This document shows positions 26,713 through 35,385 of a stretch of DNA of 64,000 nt, in pieces; position 1 is the first letter of the stretch; the number at the start of each line of letters is the position of its first letter. The stretch comes from Maricaulis sp017643475 (GTDB lineage: Bacteria; Pseudomonadota; Alphaproteobacteria; Caulobacterales; Maricaulaceae). The stretch lies in contig NZ_CP138920.1 in NCBI RefSeq assembly GCF_047123815.1, positions 3,038,001 through 3,102,000 of the forward strand. Direction: 5' to 3'. Below the pieces are notes generated by a model. It searched no databases. It saw only the letters and a program-made list of their open reading frames with translations, and had not been told where the DNA came from. The translations under genes and the position numbers were made by a program.

Positions 26713-28864
26713 GAATACCGAAATCGAGGCGCTGAAGACCTCGCCCTCACGTTTTTTGAACCGCGAGCTTTCCTGGTTGCGCTTCAACATGCGTGTCATC
26801 GAAGAGGCCGAGAACCCGGCGCTTCCGGTGTTCGAACGACTGCGTTTTCTGTCGATCTCCGCCAGTAATCTGGACGAATTCTATATGGTGCGGGTGGCCG
26901 GTCTGCGGGCACTGGTGCGAAATGGTGTGACCCGTCCGAGCATTGACGGACTGACCCCGGCTGAACAGATCGAACAGATCCATGTCCTGGCCAGCGAGCT
27001 GATGGGCAAGCAGCAGGCGCTTTGGAACGACCTGCGGGAGGAGATGCGCGAGCACGGTGTCTCGGTCCAGTCAGCTGATGAACTCTCCAAGACGGATGAG
27101 GCCTGGCTGCGCGGGGATTTCCTCTCGCATACCCTGCCGGTTATCACGCCGATGGCGATCGATCCGGCGCACCCGTTTCCTTTCATCCCCAATCTCGGCT
27201 TCGCCCTGGCCCTGCATCTGCGCAACAAGAAGACCTCCAAGGAGATGTATGCGCTGATCCCGATGCCCAGTGGGGTCCGGCGTTTTGTGGAGCTTCCCTC
27301 CCGTTCCGTGAATGACCGTGGCCGCCCAGAGCGCCGTTTCATCCCGCTGGAAACCGTGATGGCGATGTATCTGGACACGCTGTTTCCGGGCCATGACGTG
27401 CTGGCACAGGGAGCTTTCCGCGTCATTCGCGACAGCGATATCGAGGTCGAGGAAGAAAGCGAGGACCTGGTTCTCGAATTCGAGAAAGTCCTCAAACAGC
27501 GCCGGCGCGGTGTCATCGTTCGTCTGAAGATGGATGCGGCGATGCCGGACTATCTGCGTGACTTCATCCTGGCCCATCTAAACGCAGAAGATCAGGATGT
27601 TGTGCCGATCTCCGGAATTCTGGGACTTTCACAGGCCAATGAGCTGATCCCAACCGATAATCCGGACCAGCTTTTCCCGGCCTACGAGCCGCGATACCCC
27701 GAGCGCGTCATGGATCATGGCGGTGATTGTTTCGCCGCCATCAAGGAAAAGGATATTGTTGTCCATCACCCGTATGAGAGTTTCAATGTGGTGGTGGAAT
27801 TCCTGCGCCAGGCTGCGGCGGACCCCGATGTCGTCGCGATCAAGCAGACGCTTTACAGGACGTCGAAGAATTCACCGATTGTCGCTGCTCTGGTTGAAGC
27901 CGCTGAGTCTGGCAAGAACGTCACCGCACTTGTCGAGCTGAAGGCGCGGTTTGACGAGGAGGCCAACCTGAAATGGGCGCGCGATCTGGAGCGCGCTGGC
28001 GTCCAGGTGGTCTATGGATTCATCGAGTACAAGACACACGCGAAAATCTCGCTGGTCGTGCGCCGAGAAGGCAATGACCTTCGCACCTATTCCCACTTCG
28101 GAACCGGCAATTACCATCCGATCACAGCCAAGGTGTACACCGACCTCTCGGTCTTCACCGCGGATCCGGCCTATGGCCGTGATGCCGGGCGGGTGTTCAA
28201 TTATGTCACCGGGTATGCGCGTCCTGAAAATCTGGAACGTCTTTCTGTCTCGCCGATCAATCTCAAGGAAAATCTCATCGAGATGATCGACAACGAAATC
28301 GCGAATGCAAACGCCGGAAAACCGGCAGCGGTTTGGGCCAAGCTGAATGCGCTGGTCCATCCCGAGATCATTGATGCGCTTTATCGTGCCAGCCAGGCCG
28401 GCGTAAAGGTTGAGCTGGTCGTGCGCGGTATTTGTTGTCTGCGCCCGGGCATTCCGGGCCTGTCGGAGAATATTCGCGTGAAGAGCATTGTCGGGCGGTT
28501 TCTTGAACACACCCGGCTTGTGTGTTTTGCCAATGGTGAGGCGATGCCATCCCCCAGGGCCAAGGTCTTCATCTCGTCTGCTGACTGGATGCCACGCAAT
28601 CTGGATCGTCGCGTCGAACATCTGTGTCCAGTGCAAAACCCGACCGTGCATCGTCAGATCCTTGATCAGATCATGGTGGCCAATCTCAATGACGAGGTCA
28701 GCAGCTGGTACATGGACGGGGCCGGCGATTACCGGCGGGTTGATATCAGCGCGATCGAGGAGCCGTTCAGTGCCCACGCGTATTTCATGACCAATCCAAG
28801 TCTTTCCGGACGGGGCGAAGCACTCAAGGATGACCAGCCTCCGGTGCTGACAGGTCATGGCTAG
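26693..28864 (+). CDS. ppk: Polyphosphate kinase 1
   Basis: PPK1 polymerises the gamma-phosphate of ATP into polyphosphate. The 723-residue protein has the N-terminal domain (FLNRELSWLRFNMRVIEEA), the head domain and two phospholipase-D-like catalytic domains. The autophosphorylated His lies in TYSHFGTGNYH (His468) and the second catalytic His in RFLEHTR (His606). I use the ATG at 26693; a GTG six bases earlier is in frame. The gene is embedded between hdaA (20-base overlap) and ppx (5-base gap), so synthesis and breakdown of polyphosphate are co-transcribed. Confidence 0.97.
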   Translation: MTSPAVENTEIEALKTSPSRFLNRELSWLRFNMRVIEEAENPALPVFERLRFLSISASNLDEFYMVRVAGLRALVRNGVTRPSIDGLTPAEQIEQIHVLASELMGKQQALWNDLREEMREHGVSVQSADELSKTDEAWLRGDFLSHTLPVITPMAIDPAHPFPFIPNLGFALALHLRNKKTSKEMYALIPMPSGVRRFVELPSRSVNDRGRPERRFIPLETVMAMYLDTLFPGHDVLAQGAFRVIRDSDIEVEEESEDLVLEFEKVLKQRRRGVIVRLKMDAAMPDYLRDFILAHLNAEDQDVVPISGILGLSQANELIPTDNPDQLFPAYEPRYPERVMDHGGDCFAAIKEKDIVVHHPYESFNVVVEFLRQAAADPDVVAIKQTLYRTSKNSPIVAALVEAAESGKNVTALVELKARFDEEANLKWARDLERAGVQVVYGFIEYKTHAKISLVVRREGNDLRTYSHFGTGNYHPITAKVYTDLSVFTADPAYGRDAGRVFNYVTGYARPENLERLSVSPINLKENLIEMIDNEIANANAGKPAAVWAKLNALVHPEIIDALYRASQAGVKVELVVRGICCLRPGIPGLSENIRVKSIVGRFLEHTRLVCFANGEAMPSPRAKVFISSADWMPRNLDRRVEHLCPVQNPTVHRQILDQIMVANLNDEVSSWYMDGAGDYRRVDISAIEEPFSAHAYFMTNPSLSGRGEALKDDQPPVLTGHG

Positions 28865-28869
28865 GACTA

Positions 28870-30396
28870 TTGAAACAAACCCCTGATCCTTCTGCGGTTT
28901 CCCAGGAACTCGCTGTTGAGCGTGATATCGCCGTCATCGATATCGGGTCGAACACTGTGCGCCTGGTACATTTCCGGCTGCAGGGGCGGGCGATATGGCC
29001 AGTCTACAATGAAAAGGTCATGGCCGGTTTGGGGCAGGGTGTTCGCGCCACGGGCAAGCTGAACCCGGAAGGGCGCGAAATCGCGCTGCGGGCGCTCAAG
29101 CGTTTCCAGCGCATTCTCGATGCCAAGGGTGTGTCGGAAGTTCACGCTGTGGCGACCGCCGCTGTGCGCAATGCGGAAGATGGCGCTGATTTTGTCCACG
29201 AGGTTGCCAATCGTTCCGGGTTTGATGTGCGTATTCTATCCGGTCGCGAGGAAGGCGAGATCTCGGCGCTGGGCCTGCTGGCCGGTATCCCTGACGCGCA
29301 TGGGATGACCGGCGATCTGGGTGGGTCCAGCCTTGAGCTGACTTCGATCAACAATGGTGTGGCCGGACAGGGAACGACACTGGCCCTGGGCCCCCAGGAA
29401 GTGTTGGGGAATGGCGATTGGGATTATGATGATGCCCGCCGCAAGATCGACGACCGTCTCGACGAATTCGGGCTGGATACGCGTCCGGGGCAGACTTTCT
29501 ACGCCGTCGGCGGTGCCTGGCGGACGCTGGCGCACATCGCTTTTGCGCACGAAAACCACCCACTCAAGGTCGTACATCAATTCGACATGACAGCCGCCGA
29601 GGTGGAGACCATCACCCAGCTGGCGATCCAGGCCAGCCCGTCGTCGCTGGAGGGCACGCCGGGTATCTCCCGTCGTCGCGCTGTGACACTACCGTATGCC
29701 GCGTTATTGCTGCGCCGCATCGTCAAGAAGGGGAATTTTGCCCGGGTCAGTTTCTCGGCCTATGGGCTGCGTGAAGGCGTGTTGCTGGAAACCATGCCTG
29801 GGGGCGTGCGTGATCAGGACCCACTGATCGCCGGAGCCGAGGCGCTTGCGCGTCCGATAGCGCCGACGCCGGGTTTTGGCATGGCGCTGGCCAATTGGTT
29901 GCGCCCAATGCTCGGGGAGCTCGACCCTGTCTTTGCGCCCCGGCGTGACCAGATCCTGCGGGAGGCGGCCTGTCGGCTGGCTGATTTCGGCGCGCGAATG
30001 CATCCGGACCATCGCGCGGACCTTGCTCGTGACACGGTGCTTTATGCGCCGTTCGCCGGGCTCTCACACCCAGAACGGGCTTTTCTCGGAACGGCCCTGC
30101 ACTTCCGTCATGGCGGGAGCGGGCGTGCCTTGGACAAACATCCGGTTGCCCGGTTGATGGATGCCGACCAGCGCCGCATGGCGGAATGTCTGGGGCTGTG
30201 TCTGCGACTGGGGTCGAAACTGTCCGGTCGTTCGGTCAACCTGCTCAAACGTTTCCACATCGGTTTCGAGAGTGGCAAGCTCTGCGTTACCGTGCAGGAA
30301 AGCGTGCACGATCTCTATGTCGAGCGCTCGGTTACACAGCTCAAGGCAATCGGGGGGCTGATCGGTGTTGATACCGAAGTGCGGTATGTCGATTAA
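28870..30396 (+). CDS. ppx: Exopolyphosphatase / guanosine pentaphosphatase family
   Basis: A 508-residue member of the Ppx/GppA branch of the actin-like ATPase superfamily, which releases phosphate from polyphosphate or converts pppGpp to ppGpp. DIGSNT (24-29), VATAAVRNAEDG and TGDLGGSSLELT are the phosphate-binding motifs. The C-terminal region resembles the HD-type domain of long Ppx proteins. The only start that fits is a TTG at 28870, five bases after ppk, consistent with coupled but low-level translation. Its TAA stop shares TTAA with the convergent rnd stop. Confidence 0.93.
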   Translation: MKQTPDPSAVSQELAVERDIAVIDIGSNTVRLVHFRLQGRAIWPVYNEKVMAGLGQGVRATGKLNPEGREIALRALKRFQRILDAKGVSEVHAVATAAVRNAEDGADFVHEVANRSGFDVRILSGREEGEISALGLLAGIPDAHGMTGDLGGSSLELTSINNGVAGQGTTLALGPQEVLGNGDWDYDDARRKIDDRLDEFGLDTRPGQTFYAVGGAWRTLAHIAFAHENHPLKVVHQFDMTAAEVETITQLAIQASPSSLEGTPGISRRRAVTLPYAALLLRRIVKKGNFARVSFSAYGLREGVLLETMPGGVRDQDPLIAGAEALARPIAPTPGFGMALANWLRPMLGELDPVFAPRRDQILREAACRLADFGARMHPDHRADLARDTVLYAPFAGLSHPERAFLGTALHFRHGGSGRALDKHPVARLMDADQRRMAECLGLCLRLGSKLSGRSVNLLKRFHIGFESGKLCVTVQESVHDLYVERSVTQLKAIGGLIGVDTEVRYVD

Positions 30397-31550
30397 CCCT
30401 TCAGGTCTTTCGCAACAACTTTACCGTCTTCCAGAGCCAGCGAGATCTCGCCTTTCTTGAGACGCAGGGCCGGTTCGCCAAAGACTTCACGGCGCCAGCC
30501 GTGCATGGCCGGGATGTCGGCCTTGTCGTCGGCAGCGATCTTTTCCAGATCCGGAACTGTTGCGATCAGCCGCGAGGCCACGCCAGCCTCTTCTGCGACC
30601 AGTTTCAGGTAGACCTTGAGAAGCTCGACCGTCGGACCGATGCCGCTGGGCGGCGGGGCCGGTTTTTCGACCTTGGGCGCATAAGCTTCCGGATCAGCCA
30701 TGGCCGTCTTCATGACCTCGTAGAGGCGTTCGGCGGGCTTGGAGCGCTCGAAACCCTTGGGAACACCGCGCAGGCCTGCCAGATCATCCGGCTTGACCGG
30801 AGCGACACCGGCGATCTCGTAGAGCGCATCGTCCTTCATCACGCGCTGACGCGGCATGTCGCGGGTCTGGGCTTCGCGTTCGCGCCAGGAGGCTGCGGCA
30901 CGCAGGCCGGCGACCCATTTGGGGTGGGTTTTACGCAGTTTCAGGCGTTTCCAGGCGTCTTCCGGTTCCAGGCGATAGGTCTCGGCCCGGGTCAGGATCG
31001 CCATTTCCTCGGCCAGCCAGGCATCACGTTTTTTCGTTTCTAGGCGCTCGCGCATGATCGGGTAGAGATCGCGCAGATGCGTCACGTCGGCGATGGCGTA
31101 GTCGAGCTGTTTCTGGCTCAGCGGACGGCGGGACCAGTCGGTGAAGCGCGGGCCCTTGTCGATGGAGCGTTTGAGGAAGGAGCGCACCAGGCCGTCATAG
31201 GCAATGCTGTCGCCGAGGCCCAGGGCCATCGCGCCAACCTGCGTATCAAACATGGGTGTCGGGATCAGATGTTCCCCGAGGTGGAAGAAGATTTCCAGGT
31301 CTTGGCGGGCGGCGTGGAAGACTTTCATCACGCGATCGTCCGCCATCACTTCCCAGAAGGGTTCCAGGTCAATGCCATCGGCCAGCGGGTCGATGATCAC
31401 CTCTGTCTCGCCGCCAGCTGCCTGGATCAGGCACAGGGCAGGCCAGTACACGGTTTCACGCATGAACTCGGTATCGACCGCGATAAAGTCGCATTGCAGG
31501 AGCGCGTCACAGGCCTTCGCCAGCTCTGCCGTCGTCGTAATCATTTTCAT
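30393..31550 (-). CDS. rnd: Ribonuclease D
   Basis: RNase D is a 3'-5' exoribonuclease that trims tRNA precursors and other stable RNAs. The 385-residue protein has the DEDD exonuclease domain (first acidic pair in AVDTEFMRE, residues 25-32; HAARQDLEIFFHLG; and the LDYAIADVTHLRDLY block), followed by an HRDC domain (about 205-285). Two ATGs (31550 and 31544) are possible; neither has a strong ribosome site. It lies 37 bases downstream of the LplT-like gene on the same strand and may be the last gene of that operon. Confidence 0.95.
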   Translation of the reverse strand: MKMITTTAELAKACDALLQCDFIAVDTEFMRETVYWPALCLIQAAGGETEVIIDPLADGIDLEPFWEVMADDRVMKVFHAARQDLEIFFHLGEHLIPTPMFDTQVGAMALGLGDSIAYDGLVRSFLKRSIDKGPRFTDWSRRPLSQKQLDYAIADVTHLRDLYPIMRERLETKKRDAWLAEEMAILTRAETYRLEPEDAWKRLKLRKTHPKWVAGLRAAASWREREAQTRDMPRQRVMKDDALYEIAGVAPVKPDDLAGLRGVPKGFERSKPAERLYEVMKTAMADPEAYAPKVEKPAPPPSGIGPTVELLKVYLKLVAEEAGVASRLIATVPDLEKIAADDKADIPAMHGWRREVFGEPALRLKKGEISLALEDGKVVAKDLKG

Positions 31551-31587
31551 GGAGCGGGTTGTTAGCGCGACCCGCCCCATTTTTCCA

Positions 31588-32883
31588 TCAGCTTTGGCTG
31601 TTAGACTTGGGTAAATACCTCAGGGATGCGGCAGCAATGACACAGGTGCCTAAGGCCACGAAGACGATCGCCCACCATTTGGGCAGGGCGTAGATGCTCA
31701 GGGCGAGCAATCCCATCTGGCCAACCGAGGCCCCGCCGGCATTGAGAATATTGCCGGTCGCGAGCAGGCGGGCGCGCTTGTCGACCGGTGCGCGATGCTG
31801 GGCCATGGCCTGCAGGGGCACGATATACATGCCGGCGGCAAGCGCCGTGAGAAAGAAACCGGCCAGGAGGCGCCAATTGTCCGGATTGTCCATGAAGACC
31901 ATGGCGCCAACCGGCTCCAGCGCCGTTTCCCAATGGGCCAGTTGCCAGGCCACATCCAGGAGGAAGATGGTCATGCCGAACCCGCCAGCAATGGTGAAGA
32001 TGATGGCGTCCTTGCCGCGCGAGAATGCTCCACAGGCCAGCGAACCAGTGGCTGCACCGATGACAAACAGGACCGAGAGCAGGGCAACCAGGTCAGCGCC
32101 TTCACCCAGCGTGTCGCGCACCAGGGTGGGAATGAGCGTGATCAGCCCGCCGGTCGCGAGGTAGAACCAGGCCATGCCCAGCAGCGGTCGGAAAACCGTC
32201 GGGTGCCTGGACGCGACCCAGATGGAACGCACGGTCTCGACCACGAAGTTCCAGCGGATTTTGAGCTTGGGATTGCCGGCCGGAGAGGGAGGGGTCGGCA
32301 GAATGCTCAGCCAGCCCAGGACGGCGAAAACAACCAGTATGCCTGCGATCAGAACGCGACCGTTCTCCATCGCTGGCAGAAGTTGGCCGCTGGCCTGTCC
32401 GACGAGCAAGAGCAGGAAGAAAACCGCGCCGAAGATGGCATTGCCTGAAACCAGCTCATCCGGCTTGAGATAGTGCGGCATGGAAGCAATACGCGACGGC
32501 GAATAAAAGGCGGACTGGGTTCCCATCAAGAACAGGGTCAGCATCAGGACCGGTCCTGAATTGAGCAGGAAACCAATTGCGGCAATGACCATCAGGATGA
32601 TCTCGGCGAACTTGGTCCGGCGCATGATCATGGCCCGGTCATAACGATCCGCGATCTGGCCGGCGGTCGCCGAGAAGAAAAACAGTGCTGCCGTGAACAT
32701 GGTCGCCGCAATCGGCACGACCATGTCGGACGGCAGGCCGGCAACAGTCAGGCCGTGATAGGTGGCCAGCACGACCAGCGCGTTCTTGAAGAGGTTGTCG
32801 TTGAACGTGCCCAGGGCACTCGCGGCTAGGATCGGCGAGAAGCGTTTTGTGCCGATCAGTCCAAAAGCGGTTTTCAGGCTCAT
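31588..32883 (-). CDS. MFS transporter, LplT-like lysophospholipid flippase
   Basis: A 431-residue protein with about twelve membrane segments. The N-terminal SALGTFNDNLFKNALVVLAT and the GQIADRYDRAMIMRRTKFAE loop are typical of LplT, which in enterobacteria moves lysophospholipids across the inner membrane for re-acylation. The neighbours support this: the start overlaps by 4 bases the stop of a PlsC-type acyltransferase gene, and a second one lies further upstream. Substrate is inferred from family and context. In some bacteria LplT is fused to an acyltransferase; here they are separate genes. Confidence 0.8.
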   Translation of the reverse strand: MSLKTAFGLIGTKRFSPILAASALGTFNDNLFKNALVVLATYHGLTVAGLPSDMVVPIAATMFTAALFFFSATAGQIADRYDRAMIMRRTKFAEIILMVIAAIGFLLNSGPVLMLTLFLMGTQSAFYSPSRIASMPHYLKPDELVSGNAIFGAVFFLLLLVGQASGQLLPAMENGRVLIAGILVVFAVLGWLSILPTPPSPAGNPKLKIRWNFVVETVRSIWVASRHPTVFRPLLGMAWFYLATGGLITLIPTLVRDTLGEGADLVALLSVLFVIGAATGSLACGAFSRGKDAIIFTIAGGFGMTIFLLDVAWQLAHWETALEPVGAMVFMDNPDNWRLLAGFFLTALAAGMYIVPLQAMAQHRAPVDKRARLLATGNILNAGGASVGQMGLLALSIYALPKWWAIVFVALGTCVIAAASLRYLPKSNSQS

Positions 32884-33605
32884 TGTGATGCCTCCTGGAA
32901 GGCCTTGCCTTCCGTTTCCAGCGCGCGGGTCGCGTTTTCAACGCTTGCCTGCAGGCGCTGCATAAATTCGTCCCGGGGCAAGCCCGCGGGAATGGGATCA
33001 AGGAATTCGATAACGGCCGGGCCCTTTGTCTTGTGCCAGTCTTCCTGGTTCCAGCGCAGGCCAACATTGGTGGCAGCGGGAATGACGGTTCGGTCGAGTG
33101 TCTCGTAGACCTTGTGTACGCCCTTGCGATAGCGCTTGGTCTCGCCGATCGCGGCCAGGCCGCCTTCAGGATAGATCAGGATCGGACGGTTCTCTCCGTG
33201 ACTGCGGGCGATTGCGGCTTCCAGGGCCCCCGGAGCAGTCGTATTGCCCTGGGTGTTGACCATGGTCGCGCCAGCCTCGCGTACGATGCGGTTGATCAGC
33301 GGGAATTTCTCGATGCCGTTGCCGATAACAAAATTGAGATCGCCGGTGATCGCCATCATCAAAGGGCCGTCCGCATAGGACTGGTGTTTCGCGGCGATAA
33401 TGACCGGTTGCTGTGTCGGCGGCGTCCCACGGACCTCGATGGGTATCCCGGCCACGTGTTCCAGGCAGAAACGGACGCTTTTGCAAAATCCGATCATGCA
33501 GCCCACCAGGGGAGCGCGCCAGGGTAACCAGGACAGCGCATAACACAGCAGGGCATAGATCGCCGCTATGCCCCAGAAGAGGGCATTGAAAATCATGGAT
33601 CGCAT
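32880..33605 (-). CDS. PlsC-type 1-acyl-glycerol-3-phosphate acyltransferase (copy 1)
   Basis: A 241-residue membrane-bound acyltransferase. An N-terminal membrane segment (about 5-30) is followed by the catalytic HX4D motif HQSYAD (His74, Asp79) and the substrate-binding YPEGGLAAIGE. The ATG at 33605 is chosen because it follows GGGGAGG and matches the N-terminus of the neighbouring copy (MRSMIFN against MRSFIFN), although the frame is open to 33752. It overlaps lplT by 4 bases. Family members acylate lysophosphatidic acid or other lysophospholipids; the acceptor here is not determined. Confidence 0.9.
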   Translation of the reverse strand: MRSMIFNALFWGIAAIYALLCYALSWLPWRAPLVGCMIGFCKSVRFCLEHVAGIPIEVRGTPPTQQPVIIAAKHQSYADGPLMMAITGDLNFVIGNGIEKFPLINRIVREAGATMVNTQGNTTAPGALEAAIARSHGENRPILIYPEGGLAAIGETKRYRKGVHKVYETLDRTVIPAATNVGLRWNQEDWHKTKGPAVIEFLDPIPAGLPRDEFMQRLQASVENATRALETEGKAFQEASQ

Positions 33606-33660
33606 GGCTGAGCCTCCCCGCTTCGCCATCGTGACCGGACGGGCGCGTCTTTTCGCGCGC

Positions 33661-34419
33661 CTAGACCCGGCACTCCGTGTGCTGAACAGATTGCAGTGCT
33701 TGGTGCTCATGGGCAAATTCGGCTTCCAGCGCGCGCGAGTGACGTTCCACATTACACTCCAGCTGTGACAGGAAGCTGTTGCGGTCGGCAGCGGGTTGCA
33801 TGGGGTCCATGAACTCGATCACGGCCGTGCCGGAGAACTTGTTCCACTTCTGCTGCGGCCAGCACTGGCCGAGATTGGTAGCGACCGGGACAACCGGACG
33901 GTCCAGCTGGTCGGACAGTCGCCAGGCTCCGGAGCGGTACTGCATGCCCGTGCCGACTTCTGTCAGATGGCCTTCCGGATAGATCAGGACCGGGCGCGGG
34001 GCGCCTTCGCCCTGGGAGCGTTCAATGCCGGCTATCAAACTGGCTGCGGCAGCTGCGCCACCCTTGTTGTTGACGACAATCGCGCCACAGCGTTTCAGCA
34101 CCCAGCCGATCAGCGGGAATTTCAGCATGTGATCGCCACACACGAAGTTCACATCTCCGCACTTGGCCATCATCACGATGCCATCACCCCAGGACTGGTG
34201 TTTGGCAGCGATGACGACGGGCTGGTTTTTCGGCGGCGTACCGCGAACCTCGATCTTGATGCCGCAGACGACGCGCATCAACAACACGGTCAGGCGGCAA
34301 TAGGAGCGCAGCCCATGCATCAGGGCGAAACGACCCGGAATGAGGGCCAGGATGGCGCAGACCACCGCGTAGATCGCGGAGATCGACCAGTAGAGAATAT
34401 TGAAAATGAAAGAGCGCAT
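33661..34419 (-). CDS. PlsC-type 1-acyl-glycerol-3-phosphate acyltransferase (copy 2)
   Basis: A 252-residue paralogue of the next gene downstream, collinear with it over the whole length. It has an N-terminal membrane segment, HX4D motif HQSWGD at the same residues (His74, Asp79), and YPEGHLTEVGTG. AGGAG precedes the ATG at 34419. It lies 26 bases after the TetR gene and 55 bases before copy 1. The two copies differ in the acceptor-side sequence, so they may use different lysophospholipids or acyl donors; that is inference. Confidence 0.9.
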   Translation of the reverse strand: MRSFIFNILYWSISAIYAVVCAILALIPGRFALMHGLRSYCRLTVLLMRVVCGIKIEVRGTPPKNQPVVIAAKHQSWGDGIVMMAKCGDVNFVCGDHMLKFPLIGWVLKRCGAIVVNNKGGAAAAASLIAGIERSQGEGAPRPVLIYPEGHLTEVGTGMQYRSGAWRLSDQLDRPVVPVATNLGQCWPQQKWNKFSGTAVIEFMDPMQPAADRNSFLSQLECNVERHSRALEAEFAHEHQALQSVQHTECRV

Positions 34420-34445
34420 TGGATCGTCTCCTCTGGGTCCGAAAC

Positions 34446-35069
34446 TCAGGACCTCAGCACGGCCATGATGCCGCGCGTGAATTCTTCGATGTGATCGGTC
34501 AGCGGTGGGTTGATACGGCCATATAGGCTGTATTCCGCGGGTTGCATGACGACGCCCAGCGCCATGCCCGAGCGCAGCTCTGCATCGCCCTGGGCGATCT
34601 CGCCGCGATCCATGGCCTGTTGCACACAGGCGGCCATGAAGTCTGACGGGTCGGCCCCACCATCACCCGTGGCAGAGATGAAGTGGTTGCGATGGGCCAG
34701 GTGATAGGTGAATTGCGCCGGGTCCTCGTCGGCCAGCTTGCAATAGGCGGTGACGAGGGTTCGAGCGATATCCTCCATCGAGGCGTCTGCCTTGAGGTTT
34801 TGTGTCACTAGGTCCTGGAGCTTGGCATGGATGGCTTCGAACATCAGGCGAGCCAGCTCGTCCTTGGACTTGAAATGGCGATACATCGCGCCGTCGGATA
34901 TCACGCAGGCCTCGGCGATCTGCTTGATTGAAACGCCGTCAATACCGTGACGGGCAAAGAGTTGCAGGGCCGCGCGCTCGATACGGGCCTTGGTGCTGCC
35001 ATAACGGGCGGTGACGCCGAGATTGGCGTCCGTGCCGTCAAAAATATCTTTGCGAAGCATGCCTTCCAT
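34446..35069 (-). CDS. TetR-family regulator heading the acyltransferase operon
   Basis: A 207-residue repressor-type protein. The N-terminal helix-turn-helix region (about 25-70) includes ALQLFARHGIDGVSIKQIAE and DGAMYRHFKSKDEL, typical of TetR proteins; the C-terminal ligand domain is unassigned. The ATG at 35069 has a GAGGGA ribosome site and is preferred over 35060 and 35099. It is followed at 26 bases by two plsC-like genes and lplT, so it probably controls its own operon. Two operator-like repeats lie just upstream. A fatty-acyl or phospholipid-derived ligand is a reasonable guess. Confidence 0.88.
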   Translation of the reverse strand: MEGMLRKDIFDGTDANLGVTARYGSTKARIERAALQLFARHGIDGVSIKQIAEACVISDGAMYRHFKSKDELARLMFEAIHAKLQDLVTQNLKADASMEDIARTLVTAYCKLADEDPAQFTYHLAHRNHFISATGDGGADPSDFMAACVQQAMDRGEIAQGDAELRSGMALGVVMQPAEYSLYGRINPPLTDHIEEFTRGIMAVLRS

Positions 35070-35087
35070 GGTGTGTCCCTCACGCAA

Positions 35088-35152
35088 GTGAATGTTCATT
35101 TACGTGATGTTTAGCGAAGGTGTTCGTGTGGCGCAAGTGAATAGTTACTTAC
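35088..35152. promoter_or_regulatory. Paired imperfect palindromes, likely TetR operators
   Basis: GTGAATGTTCATTTAC (35088-35103) is a 16-base palindrome with one mismatch, and GTGAATAGTTACTTAC (35137-35152) is a related copy. Both are preceded by CAA and followed by a TG-containing sequence. The copies start 49 bases apart, and the first is about 20 bases upstream of the tetR ATG. The spacing and symmetry fit dimeric TetR binding at an autoregulated promoter. Confidence 0.55.
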
Positions 35153-35178
35153 ATGTTCGATTTTTTATCGTCTGCGCC

Positions 35179-35205
35179 AAAGAAAAGGGCGCCACCAGGG
35201 CGCCC
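35179..35205 (-). terminator. Rho-independent terminator upstream of tetR
   Basis: The 7-bp stem GGGCGCC/GGCGCCC has a five-base loop. On the minus strand TTTTCTTT follows the stem directly. On the plus strand a weaker AAGTTGTTTTT follows, so it may work both ways. Confidence 0.7.
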
Positions 35206-35350
35206 AAGTTGTTTTTACTGAAGGGGAATTTCGTAAACTTGATCCGGGAAAAGTCTCGAACAGAAGGAAGCCGGTGTTTCGGCTAATGCGCTTCTGTTCG
35301 GTGTTTCATACGCCTGAAAAGCGAAACTATCTCCCGTAAAATGATTTCTT
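35179..35350 (-). ncRNA. Candidate small RNA or leader RNA
   Basis: Read on the minus strand, a promoter-like pair TTGCAA (35380-35385) and TAATGT (35357-35362), spaced by exactly 17 bases, would start a transcript near 35350. The transcript would contain a hairpin with a 10-bp outer stem (CGAACAGAAG, 35257-35266, with CTTCTGTTCG, 35291-35300) and an inner AGCCG/CGGCT stem. It would end at a GGGCGCC/GGCGCCC terminator followed by TTTTCTTT. A tiny frame encoding MKHRTEAH starts at 35309, so a leader-peptide attenuator is an alternative. I do not recognise it as 6S, SRP or tmRNA. Confidence 0.4.
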
Positions 35351-35356
35351 AATGAA

Positions 35357-35385
35357 ACATTAGCGCGTGGGGCGAGTTATTGCAA
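35357..35385 (-). promoter_or_regulatory. Candidate promoter of the small RNA
   Basis: Minus-strand -35-like TTGCAA and -10-like TAATGT (preceded by GC, resembling the Caulobacter GCTANAWC pattern) are separated by 17 bases. No gene starts nearby on this strand until tetR at 35069. Confidence 0.4.
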
